Part shown: positions 51,429 to 64,000 of the stretch, in pieces
Numbering within the stretch: the stretch's first letter is position 1
Layout of the letters: the number at the start of each line of letters is the position of its first letter
Source of the DNA: Vigna angularis
Taxonomy: Eukaryota > Streptophyta > Magnoliopsida > Fabales > Fabaceae
Length of the DNA: 64,000 nt
Direction of reading: 5' to 3'
Assembly: GCF_016808095.1 (NCBI RefSeq)
Contig: NC_068980.1
Location: forward strand, 4,374,501-4,438,500
The notes under the pieces: model-generated
Told to the model about the DNA's origin: nothing
The model's database searches: none
The model's input: the letters and a program-made list of their open reading frames with translations, nothing else
Position numbers and translations under genes: made by a program

Positions 51429-51801
51429 AAATTCATACAATAAAATACATTTCAATTTTATTACATATAATTCAATAATATTGATAAAAACAACTCATGT
51501 TTAGACAAATTGTCATTCTATCAACATAAAATCAAATATTTTAGCAGCAAAAATGAACAAATCACCATATATTTCTACAACAAATTTCAACCAAAACAAA
51601 ATAGTAAAAAAACGAATTAGTTTTTCTTACCTATATTAAACTTTTACTAAACTATGTTATAAAGACTCTAACTCTCACGTGATACTCTATCTATATAAAA
51701 ATAACTCAGATCAATAATATAAACACATTCTAATAATTATAGACAAGTAGGTATTTATCTTGAATATTTTTCAATCACACAAATTCGTAAAGACACCATA
51801 T

Positions 51802-52070
51802 CATGCAATATTTTCAAAATAATCAGAAAAAAAAATGAATTTACTTTAATAAAAGTTGGGATCAATTAAGGTGTTAGTATTATATGCTATAACTCTTATA
51901 ATAATCTTTGATCTCAAAGAAATAAGTATAAATAACATGCAATATTTTCAAAATAGTTAGAAAAGTAAAAAAAATGAATTTACTCTAATGAAAATTGTGA
52001 TCAACTAAGTTGTTAGTATTATATGCTATAATTCTTATAATAGTCTTTGATCCTTTGAGATAAATATAAA
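51802..52070. repeat. Tandem duplication, about 134 bp x 2
   Basis: CATGCAATATTTTCAAAATA starts at 51802 and again at 51936. Similarity continues through GTTAGTATTATATGCTATAA and the TCTTTGAT that follows in both copies. Confidence 0.82.
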
Positions 52071-53204
52071 TATCTTAAGTTTATATAAATAATTAAAAAA
52101 AATTAATACGGTAATAAAATTCTTAAATAATAACCATTTTTTGGGAAAAAAAATATAATTAATATAGTCACAATTTAAATACTAATTTATCTAAAATATT
52201 TTCTATTATTAAAATAAAAAACCATTATAAATAAGAAAATGTGTTCATTCATTACAAAAATAACTCAAAATTTAAAAGATAAAAGAAATGAAATAAGTTG
52301 GAATTTTGATATACTTTATTTTTTGTAATAAAGTGCAAAATTCATTCATTTTATTTTTTTAATTTTATCAATCCAAATAACTTTCTTACATAAAATTCAT
52401 CTCAACTTTTATCCTCTCCATGTTTTCTTCCATTCTTTTCTTAGACATCTCATATTTAAACCAAAAAAATATTTAGCGTAAATCTGATTTTAATTTTATG
52501 AAGTCTTCAAATTAATTTCAAGTATGTTTTAAGGTAATTTTTTACAACATTGAAACTCGCTAAAGGAAAATATCCAAATTTTATAACGTAGTAATAATTA
52601 CTTTTCCATTTCAAAACGATCTATGATATTCATTAAATAAACTTAGTTTAAGATATACATTATTTAAAATATAAGTAAATATAACCTATAAGATTAATTA
52701 TTTACAAATATTTAACTCATCCCAATTATAGAAAAATAATAAATTATTGAAATTTATGAATTTTATTTTTCAATATTTTTAGATAAAATAAATCTATTGA
52801 AGGATTATTCTGAGAGAGATAAATGCTTCTCTTGGCCGACCAACTACCCCATTTAATAATTTCTTAATCCAACTCTTTTATACTATAGAATCAAAAGAAA
52901 TTCTTTAAAAACATGCAAAAAAAAACAAAATAATTAAGATAATACAGTATAATTTATTTTATCAATCTTGTTATAGAAAAAAAAAAACTAGATTTCTTAT
53001 CACAACTAAAATTAAATGATTATAATATTTAAAAAATGATATATTATACCTTCTAATTTTTCTACATTTATTCCACACTAAATAAAAAACTAATATTTTT
53101 TTAGTTTAAAAATAACACGTAATTTTGTTAGTATTGAGTAGGTATAGAATAAAAAAATAAAAGTTTACACATAATTTTGTTATCACGTTATATTTTAATA
53201 ACCC

Positions 53205-53335
53205 AGGAAAGCCCAAGTTTTATGAGACTCTTCTAATTTTACTATTGTAACCCTAATTCTTTCTTTCTTCTTCTCCTCTCGTCAAACTTCATTTCCCAAT
53301 TTCTCTGCTAGCTTCTTCATCCTTGCGTTTGCGAC
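53205..53335 (+). promoter_or_regulatory. SEC61 beta promoter and 5' leader
   Basis: GAAAGCCCAAG (53207-53217, a TTGGGCT-type element on -) and AACCCTAA (53249-53256, a telo-box) precede a C/T-rich leader. This pair is common upstream of plant housekeeping genes for translation and protein export. The motifs are seen; their function is inferred. Confidence 0.5.
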
Positions 53336-53647
53336 ATGGCCAGAGGTTCCTCTCAGTCTCAGTCCTCCACTTCAACGACCGCCCGACCAGGAATCGCGGC
53401 TCCCCGCGGTTCCGCTGCTGCCACCGCCGGCATGCGCCGTCGCCGTGTTGCTAGTGGAAACAGCTCCACCGCCACCAGTGTCGGCGGCGGTGGAGGCGGG
53501 AACATGCTGAGGTTCTACACGGACGATGCTCCCGGGCTGAAGATTTCACCGACGGTGGTGCTGGTGATGAGCCTCTGCTTCATCGGCTTCGTCACCGCCC
53601 TCCACGTCTTCGGCAAACTCTACCGCTCCAAATCTGGCGGCGCCTGA
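53336..53647 (+). CDS. SEC61B: Protein transport protein SEC61 subunit beta, 103 aa, single exon
   Basis: Small tail-anchored subunit of the ER Sec61 translocon, which moves nascent secretory and membrane proteins into or through the ER membrane. The protein has a low-complexity Ser/Thr/Ala/Gly cytosolic head, a conserved basic stretch ([10 protein letters not shown]), the family motif [20 protein letters not shown], and one transmembrane helix (about 70-92). It ends with a short Lys/Arg/Ser tail. Length and intronless structure are normal for plant homologues. The first ATG is used, just after a C/T-rich leader. Base composition is much richer in G+C than the flanks, as expected for this gene. 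Confidence 0.97.
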   Translation: MARGSSQSQSSTSTTARPGIAAPRGSAAATAGMRRRRVASGNSSTATSVGGGGGGNMLRFYTDDAPGLKISPTVVLVMSLCFIGFVTALHVFGKLYRSKSGGA

Positions 53648-55112
53648 TCTTACGATCCTCTTTCGGATCTGTTGTTCTGATCCACGTTGCTTTATTTTCG
53701 GCTTTTTATTCACATTTGCAATTTCAGTATTTTGTTCTTGTGAAGTCAAATGCCCCTTTAAATTTCAATCTATGTTGTTTCTTTATCTGATCATGTATAT
53801 CAATTAGTTTGCTTGTTATCAACATTAGCTTTGTTTTTATTTTCTAGTCCGAAATCGAATTGAGATATTTTTATGCAGGAATGGTTTTCAGAACACATCG
53901 TTAAACTGAATCAAATGAGTGATTTTGAAATTAAACAGGTGGAGTCTGATCATTTCTACCTTCATTCTAGAATGTGCTGGGTGTTTGATGGTCCAATCCA
54001 ATTGTCTTTCTCAATTTCGTCAAGAAACTAGGTTTTTTGGTGAAAAAATCCATATTTAGAAAGACATAGATGTTTGTCACATTGTTACACACGGATAGAG
54101 ATATTTTTAGAGTTGATTTCCAGAAGATTCAATCTAACCCAACACAATGGAGATGTTTTTTCTTAATTGGGGTGAAATTCAGTATTTTTCTAATATTAAT
54201 ATTATACTATATTTTAAATAATTATTAAAACAACTAAAAAATAATACAAAAATCTAAAATTAATCTAATATGAGATTTATTAAAAGAAACTGTTTAGTTT
54301 CTAAAATTATTACAAAATTACACATATATATACTTCAACTAAAATATATTTTTTCTCGATTTTTTGGGTGTTTCTATTCTAAGATTTGCGTATTTACTTT
54401 TATTTAGTTTATGTGATATAAATCTTATTTCATACTTATATAAAGCTAAAATTAAAAAAGAATCTTTAAAACTAATATAGACAGCTTCCTTTGTTTGGGT
54501 CGCCGCCTTGTGCACTTGTGGACACGATGGGAGGCCATTCATGGTTGAAAACGAAGAGAAAAGATCCAATTTCTGATTGAACATGATCGAAAAATAAGAA
54601 ATTTAAATTTTTTATTTACAAAGTATTGTTTCATTTTCTTTTAATATATCCTTGGTTATTTCTTTCTCTTACTTTTATTCTAAAAATCATTTTTCATGGA
54701 AATACATTCCTAAAACAACCAAACAACAAAAGAACCTTCATATACATTATTTTTCTTGGTAAAATTTATAAAAAAAAAGAAAAAGAAAAATTGAGTTTTG
54801 AATTAACTAACTTGATTAACAGTTAAAGCATTTATTAATAAAAAGGTAACGGTAACTATAATGAGGCGAAAAAGGTAAGGGAAAGACATGCATGCATTGG
54901 CAATGGTAATGCGTGGAGAAGGGTTGTGGAAGCGAATTGTGCGTTGAACGGCTGGTTTGCGTTTGAGATGGAAGAGTGGAGAGTAACAAAAAAGAAGAAC
55001 TTCAACAACTTTCTCTCTCCCCATTCTGTCACCGTATCCATTGCCACTCCTTATTTTGCAGAGTTTCCCCCACAGAGAATCAACCTGAGGAGAATCCACA
55101 GCAACAGCAACA
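53648..55112. other. SEC61 beta 3' flank and SYP71 upstream region
   Basis: 53648-53900 is T-rich 3' UTR-like sequence, and 54150-54800 is AT-rich with no gene. From about 54850 the sequence becomes less AT-rich and likely holds the SYP71 promoter and 5' UTR (leader with CAGCAACAGCAACA just before the ATG). Confidence 0.5.
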
Positions 55113-57445
55113 ATGTCTGTCATCGACATTCTCTTCCGCGTCGATACCATTTGTCACAAATATGACAAATACGACATCGACAAGCAGCGCGAGCAAAACG
55201 CCTATGGCGACGACGCCTTTGCTCGCCTCTATGCAGCTGTCGAATCCAGCATTCAGACCGCTCTCAACGTTCCCTTCTCTTCCCTTCCCTTTTCATATCT
55301 TTCCGCGTTGCTTTTCTTCGAAATTCACTGCATCTCCCTCTTTGCTTCGATGCAGAAATCGGAGGCTGCTTCCACGGAGACCAACAGGGCAGTTGCTGCG
55401 GCTTTGAATGCGGAGGTTCGTCGGACAAAGGGTAGACTCATGGACGAGATTCCTAGACTGCGCAAATTACTGCATAAGAAGGTCCACCAACCTTCTTTCT
55501 CAACCTATTCATCACCTCTAACGTTTCTCTGTTTTGTTTCTTCACCATTTTCCCCTTTATTAAGTGCACATTTATTTACATTTAATGTATGCTACAACAA
55601 AGGACTTGTTTTTCTATCAGCATGTCAACAGGGGAGGTGATTGTGGAACATGCCAGGGTAAAATATTATTAACAGACAGAAAATCCATTCCAACTTATCA
55701 TGGTTTAAACAAAAAATACCGTATTGACATTTCTTTTTTTAATGTTTTTTATGGCCTTAGAAGGAATGGCCAACCTAATTGGCCCAGTGGTGGGAGATTT
55801 GAGTAGTTTAATAAAAATCTTCATTTAGTTATTGTACACCAAATAAAGAAAGAAGGAATGACTTTTACATAAAAATCTTCAGAAGGATGAAGATATGGAT
55901 GAGATGCAGATGATTCTGATCATCAATTTGAATAATCTGTCTGGTTGAACAAGCTTAAAAAATAAGTTCCATTCTTTAGTTTTGCTTTCACTACAGTCCC
56001 TTTGTCACTGGTTGAGGGTAGGCTGGATCAAGATATTGTCTTTCTGAAATCTTTCAAATGTGCTTAATGGCCCACCTTCTATTGGTGTATACGTTTCAGC
56101 GAGAAATCGATGAATGAAAATAAAATAACTGCTATTCAGATATATTTTCAGAATAGGGAAGATATGCTTCAGTTTGCTTTGTGCCTTGGGTCTATGCTAT
56201 CTTCAACTTGTAATAAATGAAGCAAGGCTTTGGTTGCATTTAAAATCTAATGGTAACATTAACAGGTTAAAGGTCTCACAAAAGAGGATATGGCCATTCG
56301 TCAGGATCTTGTTCTGGCATTGCCCGAGAGAATCCAAGCAATACCTGATGGTATTTCTGGTGCTTCTATTCAAACTGCAGGATGGACTGCTGACTCATCT
56401 CAGCCATATATCAAGTTTGACTCAGGTGATCCGCATTACTAGTATTAAAAGCATTTACCGTCAGCAGCATCTGAATTAATTGTTAGTTATGATCGTCTTT
56501 CATTCACAACCTCAGAGGGACAACATGATACTGAATATTTCCAACAAAGTGAAGAATCCAGTCAGTTCCGACAAGAGTATGAGATGCGCAGGAAGAAACA
56601 GGTTTGCAAGATTTCTTCAGTATTCCAATTACCTTCTTGTCTACGTTAATAGTTAAATCAGGAACTGCCTGCGTTTATAGTCATTTTATGGTATTTTCCA
56701 CAGACTGATCTATGTATAGTCTTGATGAGTCAAATTTTTATTTGTACAGGATGAAGGACTTGATATCATATCGGAGGGATTGGATACCTTGAAGGAACTG
56801 GCCCAAGATATGAATGAGGTTTGTTCTGTTATGCATCTATCTCTTTTTGGGAATTTTGTTGAAAGATGTTGGGTTTTTTAAGAGGGTAATCTTTTTCTCA
56901 TATTCCCCCAACTATGTTCAGGAATTGGATCGGCAAGTTCCACTAATGGACGAAATTGACAAAAAGGTAAAACAGACATTTCTTCAGTCATGCTTTTCTC
57001 TGTTCAGATAGATAGATAGGTAGTTTTCACTGAATAATATTGTCATGAATGCATATGAATTGCGTGGTCTGATTACACAGGTGGATAAGACAACAGCTGA
57101 ACTGAGAAACACTAACGTGAAGCTGAAGAAAACTCTCAACGAGGTAACTGACATGATTAATTGCACTCTCCTTTCTGTGAAAACTTTCAAATTGCAAGTT
57201 TCAATTGATTTGCAATCTTTTGTTTCCTCTCCAGATAAGGTCTAGTCGAAACTTTGTCATCGACATCATTCTACTCTGTGTTCTTCTTGGAATCGTTATG
57301 TATTTATACAAGTAAGCTGCGATTGTTTTCATCATAACAAAACTAAGCAAAAGTGTTTATTAATTTCTTTATTTATGCTAATTCTGTACTCCCTCGTCTG
57401 CTGGCTAATACAACATCTTCTCTTTATTTCAGTGCTCTGAGGTGA
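55113..57445 (+). CDS. SYP71: Qc-SNARE of the SYP7 family (syntaxin-71-like), 9 coding exons, 264 aa
   Basis: Membrane-fusion SNARE of the plant-specific SYP7 group, acting at the ER and plasma membrane and in cytokinesis in known relatives. Exons: 55113-55268, 55356-55481, 56266-56425, 56516-56601, 56750-56818, 56922-56966, 57081-57143, 57235-57311, 57433-57445. The total is 795 nt with no stop. It starts MSVIDILFRVDTICHKYDKYD, as in SYP71. The N-terminal helical region includes AALNAEVRRTKGRL. The C-terminal SNARE helix spans exons 4-7 (SSQFRQEYEMRRKKQ, GLDIISEGLDTLKELAQDMNE, ELDRQVPLMDEIDKK, NTNVKLKKTLNE), then a tail anchor (FVIDIILLCVLLGIVMYLY). Intron 1 is 87 nt with no in-frame stop. 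Paralogues SYP72/SYP73 are alternative names. Confidence 0.95.
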
Positions 57446-58501
57446 CTTGATCTTGAATCATTTCCCTTGTTGTACTGGTATCCGGTTGTAACATGGTATT
57501 GCATCCTTGTGCTATCTGAGGGCTGTCACTGTAAATTTCCAACACTACATCATGGTTCAGCTGCTGGAGAATGGCAACATACACTTTACCAATGTGCTTT
57601 GTAATTCTTTGATGTATTAATGGCCACTTTAATATATCATCGCTCTTTTCTATAAGTCTTGCCTACTGTTTCTCTTGGCATGTAACTCTCTGCATACTAA
57701 GTTAGAAGATTGATGTTTGGGGCACACCTGTCTTCTAACGCCATTGTTACATAACCTCTCACAAAACAACTTTTGTTATTAAATATGACCTCAATTACCA
57801 TTTATGTTAAATCAGTGACGGAAACAAATGGTTCAAAGTGAACTGCAAAATTTTCTGAATTCATATAAACTTTTATGCTGGTTCGACGCTAAAGTATAAT
57901 AAATAGGCTCAGAGCTTGTATAATAAAGAGGTCTTCATAACAAAAATTAATTATAATAATTAAATTAATTTTTGGAGTGGTAAAAATTAAAGTAAAATTA
58001 AAAAGTTATAAAAATTGTAAATTTATAAAATTTGACCTTTCGATTAAAACATGCAGAACAAATTACAAGTGATGTGAAATGATACAAGTCATTTAAAAGT
58101 AAAATAAAAACTCCTGAGAAGGTATTACAGTACGCCAATACGCAGCAGCATGTAGATGTTCTTGTTACTTACATGTGACTTTTAAATAAGAAGCAACTCC
58201 TGTAGGTTGGATAGATACAAATGTTTCTACACGCTATGATTACTAGGTAGGATAAAGTACTAGTTGAACTGACACAGGTCACGCTCAAGAAGCTAATTGG
58301 CTGGGGCATTATTTACATTGTTTCTTAGTAATTTCACGAATACATGGAAACTTCTATACTGCCCCATGTTAGCCATGCATAAAGAAAAAGATCAATCATT
58401 CGCTTGAATATTTCAGGCTATCGTCCTTCCGGTTACATCTACGTCATACCTGTGAAGTAAAAGAACGTCGACTGTCTTATAAATTATAATAAGAACTTTC
58501 A
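57446..58501. other. Convergent 3' flanks of SYP71 and the NAC gene
   Basis: 57446-57660 is likely SYP71 3' UTR. The rest, to the NAC stop at 58502, is AT-rich with no recognised feature. The two genes converge here. Confidence 0.5.
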
Positions 58502-60620
58502 TCACTGAGGGTACCTTCCTGTAAAGACTAAATCGTTAAGCTCTTGAAAATTGATGCCAGTGTCTGGTGGGTTCCCGCTGAAAATGTCATCTTCAGACTG
58601 GCTTTGGTTATAGCAGTTCAATTCTCTACTGGCCAACACCTTGCTAGGTGATTCGTCCATTTTGTCCTCAGCGTTGAACTTCCTGTTAAAAGAGATGAGA
58701 TTTCCATACTGTTCATCTTCATTGGATTTTCTTGTCAGTGGGTTGAAGTAACTGTCCAAAGAAGGAAATGTCATTTGAGAATTCACTTTAGTGAAACCAT
58801 CTTCAAAAACTGAAACTAGATTGGTGCCTTTGCAGCCCTTAAAGCTCATATTTGGCATGTTTTCAGTGGGAGATACAGGTGCACCAACAAGAATAGAGGC
58901 TATGATCTGATAGTCTTTGTATTGATAATCAGTGATCATGTCAGCCCGACAGTTCATGTTTGTTGGATATCCTTCACTCCTCGGTAGTTTTGCAGAGAGG
59001 TTTAGTTCACTAGGATTCTCTTGATTTTCACCTGATATCTTCGAAGAGTAGCCTTTATGTCGAACCCGGCATAGTACCCAGTCATCCAACTGTCACAACA
59101 AGACAGATGCTTATTATTGCATGAAGTTCATGTACTATGAATAAGGTATCGTAGTTTCAGAAACACGTTTGAAAATACAAAGAATAGACCTCACAAGTTA
59201 TCTTAGTAGAAAAATAATCCTAGCATTTTAGTAATCCATAAATCTAATTTACGTGCATAAAACTGAGCTCTAAATTCGTACCTTTGAGAAGTTGCCCGTT
59301 TCATGCTGTTCATCAATGGAATCTATACTATACTTTACTATGCTGTTCAAATCGCTTTGTTACGAGTTTTTAGCAGACTGGTTGAAGTTTACTTAATTAT
59401 GTTAAAACTTAAAGAACTGTTCATTCTGACAATAGTTTTATATCTCCTTAAAATTGGGAGTGATATTTTTAACGATGGAATTTTTATCTCCATTTTTATA
59501 GGGACATCAGACCGACCCTTTTAGCTGGACAAACAAGTATTTAATTCGGTGAAAGATTTGAGAAGATATTGTTTTTATTTAGACTGTAATATACTGCATT
59601 TCTTTATTCAAATACTTTTAAGTTACTAGTAATCATGTCTGTTTAAACCTACTGCTAGGAAATATGAAACCAAATGGAATTGCTAGTTTGTGTGGATCTC
59701 CTGTTTGAAAGAAATTCTGCTATAAATATCCTCTTGTCTTAAACTGGTTATCTTCTTCCCATGGAACCAAAATGTTTAAGAGAATACTTACCCGCATGGA
59801 GCCTTTTAGCCTGGGGGATTTGGTAATTGTATCAATCAATCTATACTCATTCATGATCCAATCCGTCTTAGATCCCTTAGGAGGTCGACCTGAATAAAAC
59901 ACCAGAGCTTTCTTCACTCCTATGCGCTTTGATCCACTGGATGAAAGAATTGGCTTGTCAGTTCCTGTTGCCTTCCAGTATCCTGAGGCTGCTGCCCTGT
60001 TTGGTCTCAATCCATTTGGGTACTTTCTGTCTCTTGGGCTAAAGAAATACCACTCTTCTTCTCCAAACAAAGACTTATCTGCAAATTCACAACAAAAACA
60101 AAAAAAGGATTCATTTTTCTCAACTGCATTCATCAACATGACTTAGGAAGTCTCTCAATAAACTTTTTTCAGAAACATTTATAAGAGAAGAAAATAAAGT
60201 AAAAAATCTCATAAGCCAAGACTAGTTTATAATATAAACTTTCTCATCTCATCTTCTCCAGAAATCTGCTTTTCACCTATGCATAAGTTATTTTCTTTTG
60301 AAGAAGCTAGTTTAAGCATAAGTTTAACACATGAAGAAAAGTTCTTAAAATTTTAATTTTATTTTCTTCTCTTTGAAAGCATTTCGGAGAAGTTTATCTT
60401 ATCCCATGGTAAACAGAAGGAGTGAGTGCATGGCGAAGGACAAACTGGGTAGCTCCCACGGGTTATACTTGTAGAGATCTATCTCAGCTATAATAGATGC
60501 TGGAAGTGGACGTGAACAGATTTTGTTTCGCAAGTAATGAACTATGAGTTCTTCATCAGAAGGGTGGAATCTGAAGCCAGGTGGAAAAGAGTAACCAGAG
60601 CCCAGTTGATCTCCCTCCAT
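58502..60620 (-). CDS. NAC-domain transcription factor, 3 exons, 349 aa
   Basis: Plant-specific transcription factor. Exons on - are 60620-60446, 60078-59792 and 59089-58502, giving 1,050 nt with no stop. The N-terminal NAC domain (about 12-165) shows all five subdomains: [13 protein letters not shown] ([19 protein letters not shown]); [36 protein letters not shown] with [42 protein letters not shown]; and E, DDWVLCRV. The intron positions (after WELP and before LDDWVLCR) are the family standard. The C-terminal half is polar and acidic without known motifs, ending [15 protein letters not shown], and is a likely activation region. It resembles the NAP/NAM-like side of the family, but I cannot assign a symbol. 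The start is the first Met in frame ([10 protein letters not shown]). Confidence 0.95.
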
Positions 60621-61950
60621 CAAAGAATACTTTGCTCTTAGCAAAAGAGAGAGAGAGAGAGACCAAGGGAATCAACAAGTGCCGATAATACCAATTAGGC
60701 TGCCTTTAAATAAGAGAGTAAAATGTTATCTACTTATCCGCATTATATATAATATGGCTCCAGTCCCATGCAGATATTACCAACATTGTGGAGAAAATAC
60801 TAGGGACAGGAACCAATTATTTGCAAGTAAAGTTTGAGAGAAGACAGAGAAACCCATCAATTTGGCTTTACTCAATGAATTGACCTTCACCTACGTACTA
60901 GATAGCAACTTGCGCATGATAGATAAAGCACAATCTGCTTAACACCTCATCACCACAATGCATAGTTCTGCTATAAATTGAGCTTTGCGCAAAGTTAAAA
61001 CTGAGATATAAAAATAATTTTGTGACATAATAAGTTAGTGTCACTTTCGCAACCTTATTGTGGACAGGACTCTTGTGCAAAAAGAAAAATGTATCCAAAA
61101 CGAAGTAGATTAACAGGTTAAGATACGTTGCTTGTTTGATTGGATTACACAATGCAGACGACAAATTTAAATAGCCTCTGATACTGACTCTCTATTAATC
61201 AAAGTAAATAATAACTCCCTCTCTCTTCTAAAAAATAAAAAACCGAAAGGGTACCTAAGGCTTTTGTTTTTCTTACTGTTTGTTTGGCTAGGTTACAGAA
61301 CCCTCTTCAACTCTAAACAACTATGTAGTATTTAAACTTGAGGGCATGGTGATGAATCTGATTGCATAGGTTTCTGCGCTAAGCTTGTGTCCTTGGAGAA
61401 CTTCGCGAGTTGTCTTATTACAACGACATAATAAAGTTACTTCAAATGTCAAGTCTTCTAATGCCTTGAAACTTCCTCATTTCAATATTAGCCTTGTCTT
61501 CATTTCTTGTCCTTTTTTTTCCAATTTCCCAGCAGTGAAACATAAACCAAGTCTAATGGGGACTACATCAACACATGAGTTTGTGACATTGTTATTTTTT
61601 TCATTATTCAAATGCTAACGAATTAAGAAATGAAAAATAGTCGTGCTGAACTAGAATCTCGTTAACAAAAATAGAGCTAATCAAAAGCAACAGGGAAAGT
61701 ATTACCTTCATTCAAACTTTTGCACAAACATTTTGGTCGCAAACAAAAACCGATGATACCCAGGTTTTTCAATTTGTTCTTCACCAGCGAAAGCAGCTTT
61801 TGATTTGGAACCTATCTCGCATAAGTTGTAAATAATCAATATTCTGGTTCACGTTGACACAAAAAACTTAGTTCCAATCGAGTTTCTTCCTCATGTTTTG
61901 TCCTTAAAGACCTCAAATCCTAGGAGTTTTTTTATGCGTCTATCACTAAG
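60621..61950 (-). promoter_or_regulatory. NAC upstream region
   Basis: A GA microsatellite (GAGAGAGAGAGAGAC, about 60648-60662) lies just upstream of the start codon, probably in the 5' leader. No other gene is seen. A short - strand open stretch around 61700-61830 has an exon-like border (GAAG/GTAATAC), but its peptide is not recognised and it is not called. Confidence 0.45.
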
Positions 61951-64000
61951 GCTGTGTTTGGATCATAACATGAATTTCGAGAAGTGAATTTGAGTTTACC
62001 AGAAGATAGACATGGAAGAATGCATTTGAGTTGATTTAAAAGGAAAAGAAGGTGACGTTTGAATTGTTTAGTTAGGAGTAAAAATGTCTCATTTAAATAA
62101 ATTGGAGATGAAAATTTGTCTATAATTTATGGATATTATATATTTAAAAGAATATTATAATAAATAATATCAGATGTTTACTAAATTATCTTCGAGTGAA
62201 ATTGTGATATCTATTATTATTATATTTATTATAATTATTTTATAAGTTTATTATAATTATCATTATTTTATTGTAAATACGATATAAACTAATTTATATT
62301 ATCATTATATTTTTATTACTTTTTATTAACAATGTTTTAATTTTTGAATTATTGGAGAGGGAAGCGCTTTCTTCCTCATCCTTCCTATTTGTTTTCTGTA
62401 CTAGGATTTGGATAGGATTTGGATGTGATTTGGATATGTGCAAAGCACGAGGTGTTTAAAAATATAATACATTTATTAGGTTAATTTAAATTTATAAAAA
62501 TTTAATTATTATTTGAAAGTTATATAAATTAAAAGATTTATGTAAAAGAATTGATAAAAAATTAGAAATATTATAATAAAAATATAAAGACATAATCGTA
62601 TTTGTACTTTAGTTGGAACATTTTTTTTTTTAAATTAATTATGTCCTATTTAAAAAAGTTTTAATTGTTTGTTAACTTTTGAAAAATTATTTTAACTAGG
62701 CTTTCTTCAAAATATTATTATTTTAACTGTATTTTAACTTTATGTCACGTCTTAATATGTGTATTTTTAAAATTTTATTTTTGTGAAAAAATAATTATCA
62801 TATGTTAAACTTCTAATATAACACGTGATATTATTTATGTCATATAATTCAGAAAATGTCAATATCAAATATTATTATCTTTATTTTAATTTAATTTTTA
62901 TTTTTATTATAATAAAATAGTTTTGTAGTCTTAGGACAATATTTATTATTAATATAAATGTTATATTATATTCTTTTTATTAAAAATAAATTTTTAATAT
63001 ATTACTTATATATTATTAATTCATAACATAATTAAAATTAATTAAGTATAAATATATTTAAAAATAAATAAATATTTAAAACTGATACATTATTAATGTA
63101 TGTTTTCTTAAAAATAAATTAATTAATATTATTTACATAAATAATAATTTAGTTTTTTGATTGATTCAAATTTATTATTTACATAAATATTATCAGAAAT
63201 ATTTATATTAAAATTTAATGATTAAAGTCGCAAACAATACATAAAATAATAATATATAATAATATAATATTAAAAAAATATTTTTAATAAAAAATATCAG
63301 TATAATATTTATTCAAATAATAAATTGTGTTTTAATTTGAGGAAATATTATTTAATTTTAAAAAAATTAAAATTAAATTAAATTAAAATAGATTAAATTA
63401 AAATCAAATCAATTAACATCTGTCATGAAAGAAACTTCTAGTTTGAGTTTCTGAACATTGCACTGTCAAAGATTCCTTATAATAAACTATTGATTATATA
63501 AGAATTGAATTGAAATAGCAATAGAACTAAGAAAAATACGGGATTTTTCTGAAAAATGTAAATAAATTTTGTTATTACAAGTAATGAGACGTTTGTAAAA
63601 AATAATTATTTTGATTGTTTTACTTATTTGTATAACAATATAAGTAATTAACTGGGTGTGTAAAACACATTAAGTACTTCTGCATATATACATTTCAATA
63701 TTTAAAAAATGAAATAAAGAAAATATTACAAATATAAGAGTTTACCATTTCATGATATTCACCGACAATGACTTATGATAATATTAAAATAATAATAAGT
63801 TCAAAAAATGGATTAGGTAGACATACACATAATTTTAAAAAATATATAAATTTTAATTTATAAAAATATAATTAAAATTTAATATAAAACTTCTATTTTA
63901 CAAAAAGTTAAATAATAATATTATTTTTATTGTAAAATATGTTGAAGTTATTCATATATTCTTTTAATAAAATGTATCATATCATACAAATTGTTTCAAA
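61951..64000. other. Extremely AT-rich intergenic DNA
   Basis: From about 62090 to the end the sequence is almost entirely A and T with many ATTATTATT and TTTAAATTAA words. No gene, RNA or defined transposon end was found. The word GGCTGTGTTTGGATC at about 61950 resembles the start of plant non-autonomous DNA transposons, but no partner end was located. Confidence 0.5.

Larger units (their letters stand above)
50008..53200. other. AT-rich intergenic DNA with tandem duplications, no gene seen
   Basis: No coding content was recognised. Three sets of local direct duplications are visible (listed separately). The rest is low-complexity AT-rich sequence upstream of SEC61 beta. Confidence 0.6.

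Noticed and set aside
61700..61830. Exon-like - strand stretch upstream of the NAC gene
   Set aside because: It has an open frame and a donor-like border, but the peptide is unrecognised and no partner exon was found.

Overview
The window is plant nuclear DNA. Genes have many short GT-AG exons in an AT-rich background, a nuclear tRNA-Pro is present, and the transposons are plant-type Ty1/copia, Ty3/gypsy, TRIM, CACTA and hAT elements. The ARF4 and MLO proteins and the TRIM sequence look most like legumes, probably a bean or Vigna relative; that placement is inference from family knowledge, not a search.

Layout. 1-3.6 kb is retroelement debris: a decayed gag-like region on +, and a decayed Ty3/gypsy element on - whose integrase is split by a complete 412-bp TRIM. 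4.77-4.92 kb holds an orphan terminal-exon-like segment. 7.1-12.7 kb (-) is an intact 12-exon AUXIN RESPONSE FACTOR 4 gene with two tasiR-ARF target sites. 13.3-23.7 kb is AT-rich intergenic DNA with (TA)n tracts and a palindromic repeat; a tRNA-Pro(AGG) lies at 23.76 kb. 25.0-30.7 kb and 41.3-45.5 kb (both +) are two intact tandem clade V-type MLO genes with identical 15-exon structure.

The space around the MLO pair is heavily remodelled by transposons. There is a very young, coding-intact Ty1/copia element (31.0-36.2 kb), a solo LTR (36.7-37.3 kb), a non-autonomous CACTA element in the MLO-B upstream region (39.9-40.9 kb), and a second CACTA element just downstream of MLO-B (45.9-50.0 kb) carrying fragments of fructose-1,6-bisphosphatase and thymidine kinase genes. 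50-53 kb is AT-rich with tandem duplications.

53.3-60.6 kb is a compact genic block: SEC61 beta (+), a SYP71-type Qc-SNARE (+, 9 coding exons) and a three-exon NAC transcription factor (-). 60.7-64 kb is AT-rich with no gene seen. For all five multi-exon genes, exon lengths and phases were checked by hand and each sums to an uninterrupted reading frame.

The genes do not form one pathway. ARF4 and NAC are transcription factors, SEC61 beta and SYP71 belong to the secretory and membrane-trafficking system, and the MLO proteins are plasma-membrane proteins known as powdery-mildew susceptibility factors. No unknown protein-coding system was found; the novelty lies in the transposon architecture around the MLO pair.
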